From: an uncultured Ruminococcus sp. | GTDB lineage: Bacteria; Bacillota; Clostridia; Oscillospirales; Ruminococcaceae | Assembly: GCA_947627275.1 (NCBI GenBank) | Contig: CANQVK010000023.1 | Span: 1 to 40,588, forward strand | Length of the DNA stretch: 40,588 bases | Reading direction: 5' to 3' | Translations under genes and position numbers: made by a program | Shown: one piece after another, positions 25,522-34,264 of the stretch | Layout of the letters: every line of letters begins with the position of its first letter | How positions within the stretch are numbered: position 1 is the first letter of the stretch | The notes under the pieces: generated by a model | Databases searched by the model: none | What the model was told of the DNA's origin: nothing | What the model saw: only the letters and a program-made list of their open reading frames with translations

Positions 25522-26352
25522 TTGAAAACATTATATATATCGGATCTGGACGGAACTCTGCTGAATTCGGCTGCCGAGCTTTCGGATAATACCGTCAGCA
25601 CGATAAATCGTCTTGTAGACGAGGGAATGTATTTCACATTTGCCACGGCAAGGACTGTGTATTCCGCCGCGTCTATTATGGAACGGCTGAAAATCAACGT
25701 CCCATGCTTACTGAATAACGGGGTTGAGATTTATGACACAAATAGCGGTGCATATGTCAGAAAGGTCTGTATACCGATAAATATATCGAAAAGAATCATT
25801 TCCGCTTTCCGTAAGAACGATGCGCGCTGTTTTATGTTCAAGTTTGCAGAGGGCAGACTTGTCACATGCTATGATAAGATCACCGAGGAGTTGATGCAGT
25901 CCTATGTTGCCGAGCGCAGGGAGAAGTTCGACCAGCCGTTTATTGAATGTGCCGATATACTTGACGCGCTTGACGAAACTGCGGTCTACATAAATTCCTG
26001 CGGCGAACTTGAAAAGCTATATCCTGTCAGAAATTCTATCGAGGAGATCGAAGGAGTCGGCTTTGAATTTTACGAGGACACGTATACCAAAAAATGGTAT
26101 CTGGAGACTTTTTCCGCCGCCGCTTCAAAAGGCAGCGGTATTAAATACCTGTGCGAGACTTACGGCTTCGATCGTGTTGTGGCATTCGGAGACAACTTGA
26201 ACGATCTGAGTATGTTTAAACAGGCGGACGTTAAGGTCGCTGTAGCAAACGGCAATTCCCGTTTGAAATCAGAAGCGGACGTCGTTATCAAATCGAACGA
26301 TGACGACGGAGTGGCTAAATATCTTGATCTTATCCGAGAGATCACACATTAA
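25522..26352 (+). CDS. Cof-type HAD-IIB family phosphatase
   Basis: 276 residues from the TTG at 25522; a strong GGGAGGGG lies 5 bp upstream, and this site sits inside the alternative ATG start at 25507. The catalytic motif is DLDGTLLN (Asp8, Asp10). The large cap domain and the C-terminal GDNLNDLSMF motif are typical of Cof/YbiV-type sugar-phosphate or nucleotide phosphatases. The substrate is unknown. It could be transcribed on into the ior operon, since no clear promoter or terminator separates them. Confidence 0.88.
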   Translation: MKTLYISDLDGTLLNSAAELSDNTVSTINRLVDEGMYFTFATARTVYSAASIMERLKINVPCLLNNGVEIYDTNSGAYVRKVCIPINISKRIISAFRKNDARCFMFKFAEGRLVTCYDKITEELMQSYVAERREKFDQPFIECADILDALDETAVYINSCGELEKLYPVRNSIEEIEGVGFEFYEDTYTKKWYLETFSAAASKGSGIKYLCETYGFDRVVAFGDNLNDLSMFKQADVKVAVANGNSRLKSEADVVIKSNDDDGVAKYLDLIREITH

Positions 26353-26410
26353 ATAGAGAATGTCCGGCATTTGATATGTTGAACGGACTTCAAGAAAGGA
26401 ATTTGTTGAA

Positions 26411-28141
26411 ATGAAAAAGTTAATGTTGGGAAACGAGGCGTTTGCCCGTGGACTTTATGAAGCGGGCTGTAAAATAGTATCCAGCTATCCGGGAACTCCC
26501 TCTACGGAGATAACCGAGGAGGCAGCTAAATATGACGAGATATACGCCGAGTGGGCGCCGAATGAAAAGGTCGCGATGGAAACGGCTCTGGGAGCTTCGA
26601 TCGCAGGGGCGAGGGCGTTCTGCGGCATGAAGCACGTAGGTCTTAACGTTGCCGCCGATCCGCTGTATACCGCAGCTTACACAGGCGTAAACGGCGGACT
26701 TGTTATCGCTGTTGCGGACGATCAGGGAATGCACTCCTCTCAGAATGAGCAGGACAGCCGTCACCATGCGATAGCTGCGAAGGTTCCCATGCTTGAACCG
26801 TCCGATTCCACGGAATGCCGTGATTTCGTCAAGGCGGCATACGATATTTCCGAAAGCTTCGATACTCCCGTTATCGTAAGAATGTCAACGCGTGTAGCTC
26901 ACTCTCAGAGCATTGTTGATACGTGTGAGCGCATGGAGCTTGAGCTGAAAGAGTATTCCAAAAATCCTCAGAAATACGTTATGATGCCGGCTTTTGCAAA
27001 GGGACGTCACGTATTCGTTGAGGAACGCACCAAAAAGCTTATCGAATTTGCCGAGACATGCGGGCTTAACCGTGTCGAGCTGTCCGAAACGGCGGAATTC
27101 GGCGTTATTACCAACGGTGCGGCATATCAGTATGTCAAGGAGGCTTTGGGTGAACGTGTTTCCGTTCTGAAACTGGGCATGGTGAACCCTATGCCCGAAC
27201 AGCTTATCCGTGATTTTGCTGCAAAATACGACCGCATTGTAATTGTGGAGGAGCTTGACGGTATAATCGAGGCTCATTGCAGAAATATCGGCGTAAACAA
27301 CGTTGAGGGAAAGTCGATATTCGGCTGTATAGGCGAGATAAACCAGTCGGTGATCGCAGAAAAGCTGTTGGGCGTAAAGAGGGAGTTTACGGAGCTTGAC
27401 GAGAACGTTCCCGTGCGTCCGCCTGTAATGTGCGCCGGCTGTCCGCACAGAGGTCTTTTTTACTGCCTTAAGAAGCTTGGCGTGACAGTTTCCGGCGATA
27501 TAGGCTGCTATACGCTCGGTGCAGCCGCTCCGCTGACAGCTATCGACACAACGATATGTATGGGAGCGTCGATTTCGGGACTTCACGGCTTCAATAAGGC
27601 GAGAGGCTCTGAAAGCGAGCATAAGAGCGTGGCAGTTATCGGCGATTCAACGTTCATGCACAGCGGTATGACGGGACTTGTGAACATTGCTTACAACAAC
27701 TCCAATTCAACCGTTATTATTCTTGATAACTCCATTACGGGCATGACGGGTCATCAGCAGAATCCCACGACGGGAAAGAATCTGAAGGGCGACCCTGCGG
27801 CGGCAGTAAATCTTGAGGAGCTTTGCAAGGCTATCGGTATCAGGAGAGTGCGTGTGGTAGACCCGTATCATCTTGCGGAAACCGAGGCGGCGATAAAGGA
27901 GGAGCTTGCGGCAGACGAGGCAAGCGTTATCATATCACGCAGACCTTGCGCGCTGCTTAAATATGTCAAGCATAATCCTCCCTTTAAGGCAGACGCTGAT
28001 AAATGTGTGGGCTGCAAGATGTGTATGAAGCTTGGATGTCCTGCTATTTCCATGAAAAACGGCAAGGCGGTCATCGACCATACACAGTGCGTAGGCTGCG
28101 GAATTTGCAAAGAGCAGTGCAAGATAGGCGCGATCATATGA
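26411..28141 (+). CDS. iorA: Indolepyruvate ferredoxin oxidoreductase, alpha subunit
   Basis: 576 residues, AAGGA 10 bp upstream. The N-terminal pyrimidine-binding domain carries YPGTPSTEITEEAA. The C-terminal half holds the thiamine-diphosphate motif GDSTFMHSGMTG with a following NN. Two 4Fe-4S sites lie at the end (CVGCKMCMKLGCP and CVGCGICKEQC). With the beta subunit it oxidatively decarboxylates aryl-pyruvates from aromatic amino acids to aryl-acetyl-CoA, reducing ferredoxin. The phenylacetate-CoA-ligase-like gene at 32088 is its usual operon partner, so product or pathway coupling is likely. Confidence 0.93.
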   Translation: MKKLMLGNEAFARGLYEAGCKIVSSYPGTPSTEITEEAAKYDEIYAEWAPNEKVAMETALGASIAGARAFCGMKHVGLNVAADPLYTAAYTGVNGGLVIAVADDQGMHSSQNEQDSRHHAIAAKVPMLEPSDSTECRDFVKAAYDISESFDTPVIVRMSTRVAHSQSIVDTCERMELELKEYSKNPQKYVMMPAFAKGRHVFVEERTKKLIEFAETCGLNRVELSETAEFGVITNGAAYQYVKEALGERVSVLKLGMVNPMPEQLIRDFAAKYDRIVIVEELDGIIEAHCRNIGVNNVEGKSIFGCIGEINQSVIAEKLLGVKREFTELDENVPVRPPVMCAGCPHRGLFYCLKKLGVTVSGDIGCYTLGAAAPLTAIDTTICMGASISGLHGFNKARGSESEHKSVAVIGDSTFMHSGMTGLVNIAYNNSNSTVIILDNSITGMTGHQQNPTTGKNLKGDPAAAVNLEELCKAIGIRRVRVVDPYHLAETEAAIKEELAADEASVIISRRPCALLKYVKHNPPFKADADKCVGCKMCMKLGCPAISMKNGKAVIDHTQCVGCGICKEQCKIGAII

Positions 28142-28155
28142 TCGGGGAGAATATT

Positions 28156-28542
28156 ATGGATATATACGGTGAGTTTGTCAGCTGGCTTGACAATATTCTT
28201 GAAAATAACGAAATGCCCGATGAAACAAAGGCGTTTTGCTTTAATCTTTACGAGGAGTCGATCGAAGATTACGTTTACGGCGTGCAGCTTGTAGCGTGCG
28301 ATAAATTTGACGAAAATGATGACGACTGGGCATGTGAGGAATGCTGGTCGTCGGAGGAGAATATATTCTGCGTGGAGCTTTCCGACGAAGCCGAAAAGGA
28401 TTGGAAAGCCGCTCAGAGACTTATCGCTAAATGGATAGAGGAGTATCTTGAAAGCGGAAAATACAGCGAAATACTCACAGCAAAGCCCGTTGCGGCAGGC
28501 TTTGTTGACGGAGATCTGGAATTGGTTTACGAAGCTGAATGA
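28156..28542 (+). CDS. Small acidic hypothetical protein inside the ior operon
   Basis: 128 residues, not recognised. It starts at the ATG 28156 with GGGGAGA 5 bp upstream, 14 bp after iorA, and ends 12 bp before iorB. The protein is strongly acidic and rich in Trp, Glu and Asp (DKFDENDDDWACEECWSSEE, then KDWKAAQRLIAKWIEEYLESG). It has three Cys in the middle and no signal or membrane span. Its position between the two subunit genes suggests a chaperone, a regulatory subunit or a partner of IorAB, but nothing in the sequence proves this. Confidence 0.8.
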   Translation: MDIYGEFVSWLDNILENNEMPDETKAFCFNLYEESIEDYVYGVQLVACDKFDENDDDWACEECWSSEENIFCVELSDEAEKDWKAAQRLIAKWIEEYLESGKYSEILTAKPVAAGFVDGDLELVYEAE

Positions 28543-28554
28543 AAGGAAAAAATT

Positions 28555-29127
28555 ATGGAAACAAGATCAATAATGATAGTGGGCGTAGGCGGACAGGGTT
28601 CGCTGCTTGCCTCACGGCTTCTGGGCAGCGTTCTGCTTGCGCAGGGATATGACGTTAAAGTAAGCGAAGTTCACGGAATGAGTCAGCGCGGCGGTTCTGT
28701 CGTTACATACGTAAAATACGGCGATAAGGTATACTCGCCTGTTATAGAAAAGGGCGAGGCGGACGCTGTTATCTCGTTCGAGCTTTTGGAGGCAGCGCGC
28801 TGTCTGCCTTACCTTAAAAAGGGCGGAAAGCTTATCACTTCCACACAGCAGATCGACCCGATGCCCGTTATCACAGGTGCGGCGGAATATCCTGCTGATC
28901 TGGTAAGAAAGCTTTCCGAAGCTGATGTGGAGCTTACGGCAGTGGACGCTCTTTCACTTGCGGAGGAGGCAGGCACGGCAAAGGCTTCAAACGTAGTCCT
29001 GATGGGCGTACTTGCGGCAAAGACCGATTTCCCCGAGGAGGTATGGCAGAACGCTTTGGAAAAATGCGTTCCGGCAAAGTTCCTTGAATTGAATAAAAAG
29101 GCGTTCGAGCTTGGAAAAAAAGCATAG
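28555..29127 (+). CDS. iorB: Indolepyruvate ferredoxin oxidoreductase, beta subunit
   Basis: 190 residues, GAAAGGA upstream. It has the family start SIMIVGVGGQGSLLASRLLG and the SEVHGMSQRGGSVVTYVKYG motif. It forms the gamma-type domain that binds thiamine diphosphate with IorA. Length is normal. It lies 12 bp after the small acidic gene. Confidence 0.93.
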   Translation: METRSIMIVGVGGQGSLLASRLLGSVLLAQGYDVKVSEVHGMSQRGGSVVTYVKYGDKVYSPVIEKGEADAVISFELLEAARCLPYLKKGGKLITSTQQIDPMPVITGAAEYPADLVRKLSEADVELTAVDALSLAEEAGTAKASNVVLMGVLAAKTDFPEEVWQNALEKCVPAKFLELNKKAFELGKKA

Positions 29128-29156
29128 GTTCTTAAATAATGATATAGGGGTACATC

Positions 29157-29780
29157 ATGAAAAGAGATAAAAGCGTAACAAAGGCGGATATTGTCATATC
29201 CGTCATAATCGGCATGATAGCGGCTGTTTTTATAGGCATCAGCATATTTATTTTTGTTGATACGAATATCAGATATAAAAAATACGAAAGAGTTTCTGCC
29301 GTAATAGTCAACGTGGAATACAGACACCATAGAAGGACACGTTATTATAAGGCGGACTATAAGTACAGCATAGACGATGAAACATATATATTCGATGATG
29401 CTCATCACTATAGTTTCAGACCAATTGAAGGAAACAAGGTACTCGGTTATTATGACCCTGATAAGCCGCAGACGTTTTATCCCAATAAGAGGTACGACGG
29501 TTTGGTGACATCGTCTTTGCTGGGTATCATATTGACCGTATGTACTATCGGTTCTGTAATAGAAATTCGTACAAAATCCGATGAAGAAAAGGCAAAGGCT
29601 CTTCACGGCATTATCCGTGGAATAAATTTTTTGGTTTTTTCCGTTCTTATCGCAAATCTTTTGAGTTGGAGAATGAGCAGCTTTATAATACTGATATGCG
29701 GTGTGATCTCGGCATTTATTGCGATATTTGACAGCATACGCAAGCTGCGTCAGCTTAAAGATCAATATGGTTATTATTAG
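29157..29780 (+). CDS. Membrane protein with extracytoplasmic beta domain (DUF3592-like layout)
   Basis: 207 residues. One N-terminal span (about 14-35), a central soluble stretch (VSAVIVNVEYRHHRRTRYYKADYKYSIDDETY ending GYYDPDKPQTFYPN), then about three further spans. The layout and the YYDPDKP turn resemble DUF3592-type proteins, whose function is unknown. It follows iorB by 29 bp and is more AT-rich than the ior genes. It may be accessory cargo within the ior/paaK operon. Confidence 0.7.
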   Translation: MKRDKSVTKADIVISVIIGMIAAVFIGISIFIFVDTNIRYKKYERVSAVIVNVEYRHHRRTRYYKADYKYSIDDETYIFDDAHHYSFRPIEGNKVLGYYDPDKPQTFYPNKRYDGLVTSSLLGIILTVCTIGSVIEIRTKSDEEKAKALHGIIRGINFLVFSVLIANLLSWRMSSFIILICGVISAFIAIFDSIRKLRQLKDQYGYY

Positions 29781-29852
29781 ACCTCTGTTTGCAATTTAGT
29801 GGATATTGTTTCCCGTATCTTTTGCCAAAAGATAAACTCTCGGTGTCCGTTC

Positions 29853-29929
29853 TCGTGAATTGGACTATGGAAATCATGGAGACTAACAGTATTATGTTAA
29901 TTTGGGGATTTCCACAGTCCAATTCACGA
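29853..29929. mobile_element. 77-bp inverted-repeat element
   Basis: 23-bp terminal repeats starting TCGTGAATTGGACTATGG (29853-29875) are mirrored at 29907-29929 with one mismatch. No coding capacity. It lies in the 246-bp gap between the membrane and lipoprotein genes and abuts a second hairpin cluster. Confidence 0.7.
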
Positions 29930-29935
29930 CAACAG

Positions 29936-29990
29936 AGATTCCAAAGGGGTCACCCCTTTGGCAGGGGGTGTGGGGGACAGCGTCCCCTGC
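29936..29990 (+). repeat. Hairpin cluster related to the 21958 element interior
   Basis: GATTCCAAAGGGGTCACCCC and its continuation form a perfect 10-bp stem with a 1-nt loop (29941-29961), then GCAGGGG pairs with CCCCTGC (29962-29990). The GATTCCAAAGGG start and the order of hairpins parallel the interior of the element at 21958-22286, with different bases that keep the pairing. No terminal repeats are visible here. Confidence 0.6.
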
Positions 29991-30026
29991 TAAAGTTGCA
30001 GACGGTGTATCATTAAGGAGTGATTT

Positions 30027-31526
30027 ATGAAGAAATATTTAATTATTGTGACGGCGGCAATGTTCGCAGCCTGCGCAGTTGTTTCATGCGGCAGAGAAAC
30101 TGTCGAAGAAAAAACGGAGGTCACTTCCGAAACCTCTGCTGTAGAAACTGAGGAGACTGCCGAAACAACTCAGGAGCCGACCGAACCGTTATCCGAATTG
30201 CAGGAGTGTCACAAAACCATAGAAAATGAGGAAAAGCCCGAGGTTATCCGTATTTCCTTTGAGGGAAAATGCTCGGACAACATAAAAAAACATGCTAAGG
30301 TGACAGATCTTTATAATATCGACGTCCTGCACAGCGGCGTAGTAGGACTTATAGGAGTTCCTATCGAGCTTGAATATGACGAGGAAGTTTCTGAACCCTG
30401 TTTGACTTTTACATACGATACGTCGGAATTGAGGGGCGTTCCGGAGAAAAATCTTATTATGCTCCACTATTCAGAGGAGGACGCATTTTACAATACTGTG
30501 GAGGACTTTTCCCTGAATACGGACGACTGCACCGTATCGGCTCCGATCGGGGAGGAGGGCGTTTATCTTCTTGCGGACGCTTATATGTGGTATGGCTGCT
30601 GGGGAATGGACGTTTCCGAATACGAGTACGAGCGAAAACCGCAGGATTTCCCAACGGACTGGGAAAGGGAGCGTGATACGGGAGATATAACGGAGCTTGC
30701 CGACAAGGACTGGGCTATGGAGAATGCCCCGAATTTCCGTGTGTCTACGGCGCAGGAGCTTGCTTCGGCGGTGTGGTACGTCAACGGTATATGCGGACTT
30801 GATGTTACTGTGACCTTGGAATCGGATATTGACCTCAGCGGATATGACTGGAAGCCAATGGGTTGGAGCAGCGGAAATTGCTATTTTTCGGGAACTTTAG
30901 ACGGTCAGGGTCATACTGTAAAGGGAATGACTATCGACGAGGACTACGTCCAGACAGGCTTTATCGGCTACGGTATGGGTATTACGGTAAAAGATATAAC
31001 TTTTGAGAACGCAAGCGTTTCTGCAACTCACTGTACGGGTATCGTCGGCGGTGAGATATATAGTTCGGATCGCTGGGAGAACGTTCACGTTTCGGGAACA
31101 GTACAGGGCGGTTCTGATGATTACGGCGCAATTATCGGCAGAGAGGCAGGAACGACCTTCAAAGACTGTTCTGCGGACGTTACTGTAGACGGTAAGCCGT
31201 TTCAGTACTTTTCGTACAGGCAGAAGCAGCTTGATGAAACGGAAATAGTCGAGACTTTTACTCTTACGCTGAACGATGACTATACAGTTACCCGTGACGA
31301 ACACGACGGATTCATAAATCTCTGCTGGCAGGTCGAGCAGAACGGGGTCGAAGCTCTGCAAAGAGGAGCGGAGGACGAACTTACGCTGAATACTCATGAG
31401 ATTTTTGAAAAAGCGCTGACCTTGAACAACGATCCGGGCAATTATAAAATTTACCTTACCGCATATATAAACGGAGTATATGTACGGGTAAGCAATATTA
31501 TAGAATATACTATCGGCGAAAACTGA
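30027..31526 (+). CDS. Secreted lipoprotein with beta-helix (GLUG-like) domain
   Basis: 499 residues, AAGGAG 9 bp upstream. The signal peptide ends VVSC (Cys21), followed by a Thr/Glu-rich spacer (about 25-55) suited to crossing the wall. Residues 70-190 resemble an all-beta adhesin-type module, with a C-x5-C pair nowhere conserved. Residues about 250-400 hold repeated beta-helix rungs (GTLDGQGHTVKGMTI, GFIGYGMGITVKDITFENASV, GIVGGEIYSSDRWENVHVSG), like GLUG-motif proteins. The last about 100 residues look like an Ig/fibronectin-like domain. It is probably surface-exposed and binds polymer or partner proteins. It is not typical of ior operons. Confidence 0.75.
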   Translation: MKKYLIIVTAAMFAACAVVSCGRETVEEKTEVTSETSAVETEETAETTQEPTEPLSELQECHKTIENEEKPEVIRISFEGKCSDNIKKHAKVTDLYNIDVLHSGVVGLIGVPIELEYDEEVSEPCLTFTYDTSELRGVPEKNLIMLHYSEEDAFYNTVEDFSLNTDDCTVSAPIGEEGVYLLADAYMWYGCWGMDVSEYEYERKPQDFPTDWERERDTGDITELADKDWAMENAPNFRVSTAQELASAVWYVNGICGLDVTVTLESDIDLSGYDWKPMGWSSGNCYFSGTLDGQGHTVKGMTIDEDYVQTGFIGYGMGITVKDITFENASVSATHCTGIVGGEIYSSDRWENVHVSGTVQGGSDDYGAIIGREAGTTFKDCSADVTVDGKPFQYFSYRQKQLDETEIVETFTLTLNDDYTVTRDEHDGFINLCWQVEQNGVEALQRGAEDELTLNTHEIFEKALTLNNDPGNYKIYLTAYINGVYVRVSNIIEYTIGEN

Positions 31527-31528
31527 AT

Positions 31529-32059
31529 ATGTTTAAAAAAATAATAATAACCGTTATTATTGCATTGACTGCTGTAATATCTATATTTTTTAGTATAACT
31601 ATGCAAAAAAGTTATTCTGAAAAATATGTGCAGACCAAAGCAACACTTATTTATGAAAAGAAAATAACAAAACTTCCCTCAGAATTTACATACTTATACA
31701 TTGCGGACGGCAGGAAATATACTGCAACTAAAACAGGCGGTATCGGACTTAGTGAACGCAATTTATCTTATAATAAAACATTGCCGTATGTTTACCATTT
31801 CGGCTATATCGCACCTGTCGCAAAGGTACTGCTGTTTATCGGAATACTTTTCGGGCTGATTGCTCTTTACGCTTTATTTGGCATTATATTGGATTTATCA
31901 TTTGCCGGCAAGATGTTGCCATGTATATTTTTGTACTATGTTGCAGGAATAGCAGTTCTTACAGAATCGGGTCTTGTAACATTACTGACAGCGTTTTTTA
32001 CAGTTGTGATAATTGCTGTGTGCCTGACAGCGAAGAAAAACAGCGAATATTATTATTAA
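31529..32059 (+). CDS. Small membrane protein with DUF3592-like layout
   Basis: 176 residues. An N-terminal span (about 4-24), a soluble stretch with YVQTKATLIYEKKI and YIADGRKYTATKTGG, then three spans. Its order of parts parallels the protein at 29157, suggesting distant homology. It starts 2 bp after the lipoprotein and is clearly AT-rich. The function is unknown. Confidence 0.65.
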   Translation: MFKKIIITVIIALTAVISIFFSITMQKSYSEKYVQTKATLIYEKKITKLPSEFTYLYIADGRKYTATKTGGIGLSERNLSYNKTLPYVYHFGYIAPVAKVLLFIGILFGLIALYALFGIILDLSFAGKMLPCIFLYYVAGIAVLTESGLVTLLTAFFTVVIIAVCLTAKKNSEYYY

Positions 32060-32087
32060 AAATAATATATAAAAGGAGATGTTACCA

Positions 32088-33395
32088 ATGGAAAAATATT
32101 GGAACGAAGAAATTGAAACCATGTCCCGTGAGGACATGAAAAAGCTTCAGGACGAACGTCTTGCGGCTCAGGTCAAGCACGTTTACGAGAACGTGAAGTA
32201 TTACCGCGATTTAATGGACGAAAAGGGAGTAAAGCCCGAGGACGTCAAGTCTACGGACGACCTTTACAAACTGCCCTTTCTTTCAAAGGCTGACCTTCGT
32301 GAAGCCTATCCTTACGGACTTCTTGCAAAGCCGCTCAGCGACTGCGTAAGGATCCAGTCAACCAGCGGAACTACGGGCAAGCGCGTTGTGGCGTTCTATA
32401 CTCAGAACGACATTGACATCTGGGAGGAATGCTGCGCGCGAGCTATAGTTGCGGCAGGCGGAACCAATGAGGACGTATGTCAGGTATGCTACGGCTACGG
32501 ACTTTTCACAGGCGGTCCGGGACTGAACGGCGGTTCGCACAAGGTCGGCTGTCTTACGCTGCCTATGTCAAGCGGAAATACCGAGCGTCAGATAACTTTT
32601 ATGCGTGATCTCGGCTCTACGATACTCTGCTGTACGCCCTCGTATGCGGCTTATATCGGCGAAACTCTGCACGATATGGGATATACTACCGACGACATCA
32701 AGCTTAAAGCCGGAATTTTCGGCGCAGAACCATGGACGGAGGAAATGAGACGTTCCATTGAAAAATCTCTCGGCATAAAGGCTTATGATATTTACGGACT
32801 TACGGAAACAAGCGGCCCCGGCGTATCTTTTGAGTGTTCGGAGCAGACTGGAATGCACATCAACGAGGATAATTTTATTCCCGAGATAATAGACCCCGAA
32901 ACAGGCGAGGTGCTTCCCGAGGGCGAGGTCGGAGAGCTTGTGTTTACAAGCATTACAAAGGAGGCGTTTCCGCTTCTGCGTTACAGGACAAGAGATCTTT
33001 GCGTACTCAGCAGAAAGAAATGCTCCTGCGGACGTACTCTCATCAAGATGAGCAAGCCTATGGGAAGAAGCGACGATATGCTCATTATCAGGGGAGTAAA
33101 CGTGTTCCCCTCGCAGATAGAAACGGTGCTTATCGAGCAGGGATATTCGCCGAATTACCTTATCGAGGTAGACCGTGTGAACAATACCGATACTCTGGAC
33201 ATCAGCGTTGAGATGAATCCCGAGCAGTTCTCCGATAAGATGAAGGATATGCAGGAGCAGGAAAAATCGTTGGCACTTGCTATCAAGACCATGCTCGGAA
33301 TAAATCCGAAGGTTCACCTTGTAAGTCCGAAATCCATTGTGCGGAGCGAGGGCAAGGCGGTTCGCGTTATCGACAGACGCAAGCTGCACGATTGA
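32088..33395 (+). CDS. paaK: Phenylacetate-CoA ligase-like AMP-binding enzyme
   Basis: 435 residues. The ATG at 32088 has AAGGAG 9 bp upstream; the ATG at 32079 touches that site. The ATP loop is STSGTTGKR (about 91-99), followed by YGLTETSGPG and the hinge YRTRDLCVL. The C-terminal lid has GRSDDMLIIRGVNVFPSQIE. It activates aryl-acetates (phenylacetate, possibly indole acetate) to CoA thioesters. In Clostridia and archaea it travels with iorAB and an ACT protein, as here. Confidence 0.92.
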   Translation: MEKYWNEEIETMSREDMKKLQDERLAAQVKHVYENVKYYRDLMDEKGVKPEDVKSTDDLYKLPFLSKADLREAYPYGLLAKPLSDCVRIQSTSGTTGKRVVAFYTQNDIDIWEECCARAIVAAGGTNEDVCQVCYGYGLFTGGPGLNGGSHKVGCLTLPMSSGNTERQITFMRDLGSTILCCTPSYAAYIGETLHDMGYTTDDIKLKAGIFGAEPWTEEMRRSIEKSLGIKAYDIYGLTETSGPGVSFECSEQTGMHINEDNFIPEIIDPETGEVLPEGEVGELVFTSITKEAFPLLRYRTRDLCVLSRKKCSCGRTLIKMSKPMGRSDDMLIIRGVNVFPSQIETVLIEQGYSPNYLIEVDRVNNTDTLDISVEMNPEQFSDKMKDMQEQEKSLALAIKTMLGINPKVHLVSPKSIVRSEGKAVRVIDRRKLHD

Positions 33396-33461
33396 TTTAT
33401 GATAGGTCTTTTCAGGCTTCTGTGAAGATGCAGATTCTTTTTTACGAAAGGTGGAATAATT

Positions 33462-33896
33462 ATGTCAAATGCAAAACAGATCTCGGTATTTGTAGACAAC
33501 AAGCCCAATCAGCTCACGGGGATAATGGCTCTGCTGAAAAAAAGCGGAGTAAATATCCGTGCGTTGAGCCTTGCCGATACCACGGATTTCGGTATTCTCA
33601 GGATGGTCGTAAACGATACGGATAAGGCGGCGGAAGCTCTGAAAAACGCCTCGTATGCGGTAACGGTCACGGAAATAATCGCTATAACTATTCCCGACGC
33701 ACCCGGTCAGCTCAGCCGTGTGCTTGATATTCTGGGCGCAGACAGCGTTAATTTAGAGTATCTTTACGCATTTACGGGAGCGTCTGATAAGTCAGTTTCC
33801 TTTGTGATCCGTGTGGACGACAATGCTTCAGCCTCAGAGGCTCTGACAAAGGGCGGTATAATACAGCTTACAGAGCAGGATATTGCTGAAATGTAA
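33462..33896 (+). CDS. Double ACT-domain protein
   Basis: 144 residues, AAGGTGG 8 bp upstream. Two ACT domains in tandem (KQISVFVDNKPNQLTGIMAL, then IIAITIPDAPGQLSRVLDIL). Proteins of this kind regularly follow paaK and iorAB. They probably sense an aromatic amino acid and control the enzymes or operon. Confidence 0.92.
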   Translation: MSNAKQISVFVDNKPNQLTGIMALLKKSGVNIRALSLADTTDFGILRMVVNDTDKAAEALKNASYAVTVTEIIAITIPDAPGQLSRVLDILGADSVNLEYLYAFTGASDKSVSFVIRVDDNASASEALTKGGIIQLTEQDIAEM

Positions 33897-33906
33897 TGAC
33901 GCAAAC

Positions 33907-33974
33907 CGAGCGGACTGATAAATGTCATTGATATGAAAATCAATTTTAGGATTGATTTTCGTGAAAACCGCTCG
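33907..33974 (+). terminator. Nested inverted repeat after the ACT gene
   Basis: CGAGCGG (33907-33913) mirrors CCGCTCG (33968-33974). Inside, GAAAATCAAT (33935-33944) pairs with ATTGATTTTC (33951-33960). There is no T-run, so it is an atypical terminator or an mRNA-stabilising structure. It ends 6 bp before the next promoter. Confidence 0.5.
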
Positions 33975-33980
33975 ACCCCC

Positions 33981-34009
33981 TTGACAAATCGTCATAAAAA
34001 AGGTATAAT
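33981..34009 (+). promoter_or_regulatory. Consensus promoter of the zinc-ribbon gene
   Basis: TTGACA (33981-33986), 17 bp and TATAAT (34004-34009), an exact consensus match. It gives a leader of about 250 nt that includes the element at 34025-34183. Confidence 0.88.
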
Positions 34010-34024
34010 ATATATACTGATAAT

Positions 34025-34183
34025 ATACTCGCCGCTATTGCAAAATATCCAGTAATGCCGACATAAAATCCGTCTGTCTGCGTCATCTTCCTCACCATAC
34101 AACAAGTATGCTTTCGTCATCTTCCTTGACATACGAATTTTCTGTTCAGCATTCTTTGGACATTTTGCAATAACGGCGAGTAT
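34025..34183. mobile_element. 159-bp inverted-repeat element in a gene leader
   Basis: ATACTCGCCGCTATTGCAAA and its continuation (34025-34050) are mirrored at 34158-34183 with 24/26 matches, and the inner arms also pair imperfectly. No coding capacity. It lies entirely downstream of the promoter, so it is transcribed as a long hairpin. Relics of the same ends occur at 5682-5720 and 7669-7688. Confidence 0.75.
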
Positions 34184-34195
34184 AAATGGGAGCAG

Positions 34196-34232
34196 TGTAA
34201 CGGAAGTGCGGAAGCGCATGAAGTCCGTTACC
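34196..34232 (+). promoter_or_regulatory. Leader stem-loop before the zinc-ribbon gene
   Basis: GTAACGGA (34197-34204) pairs with TCCGTTAC (34224-34231), with an inner TGCG-gaag-CGCA hairpin. It lies 33 bp before the start codon. It could be a cis-regulatory RNA; no known class was recognised. Confidence 0.45.
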
Positions 34233-34264
34233 AAACTCCAAACTGAATAAAAGGAGCGATAGGA

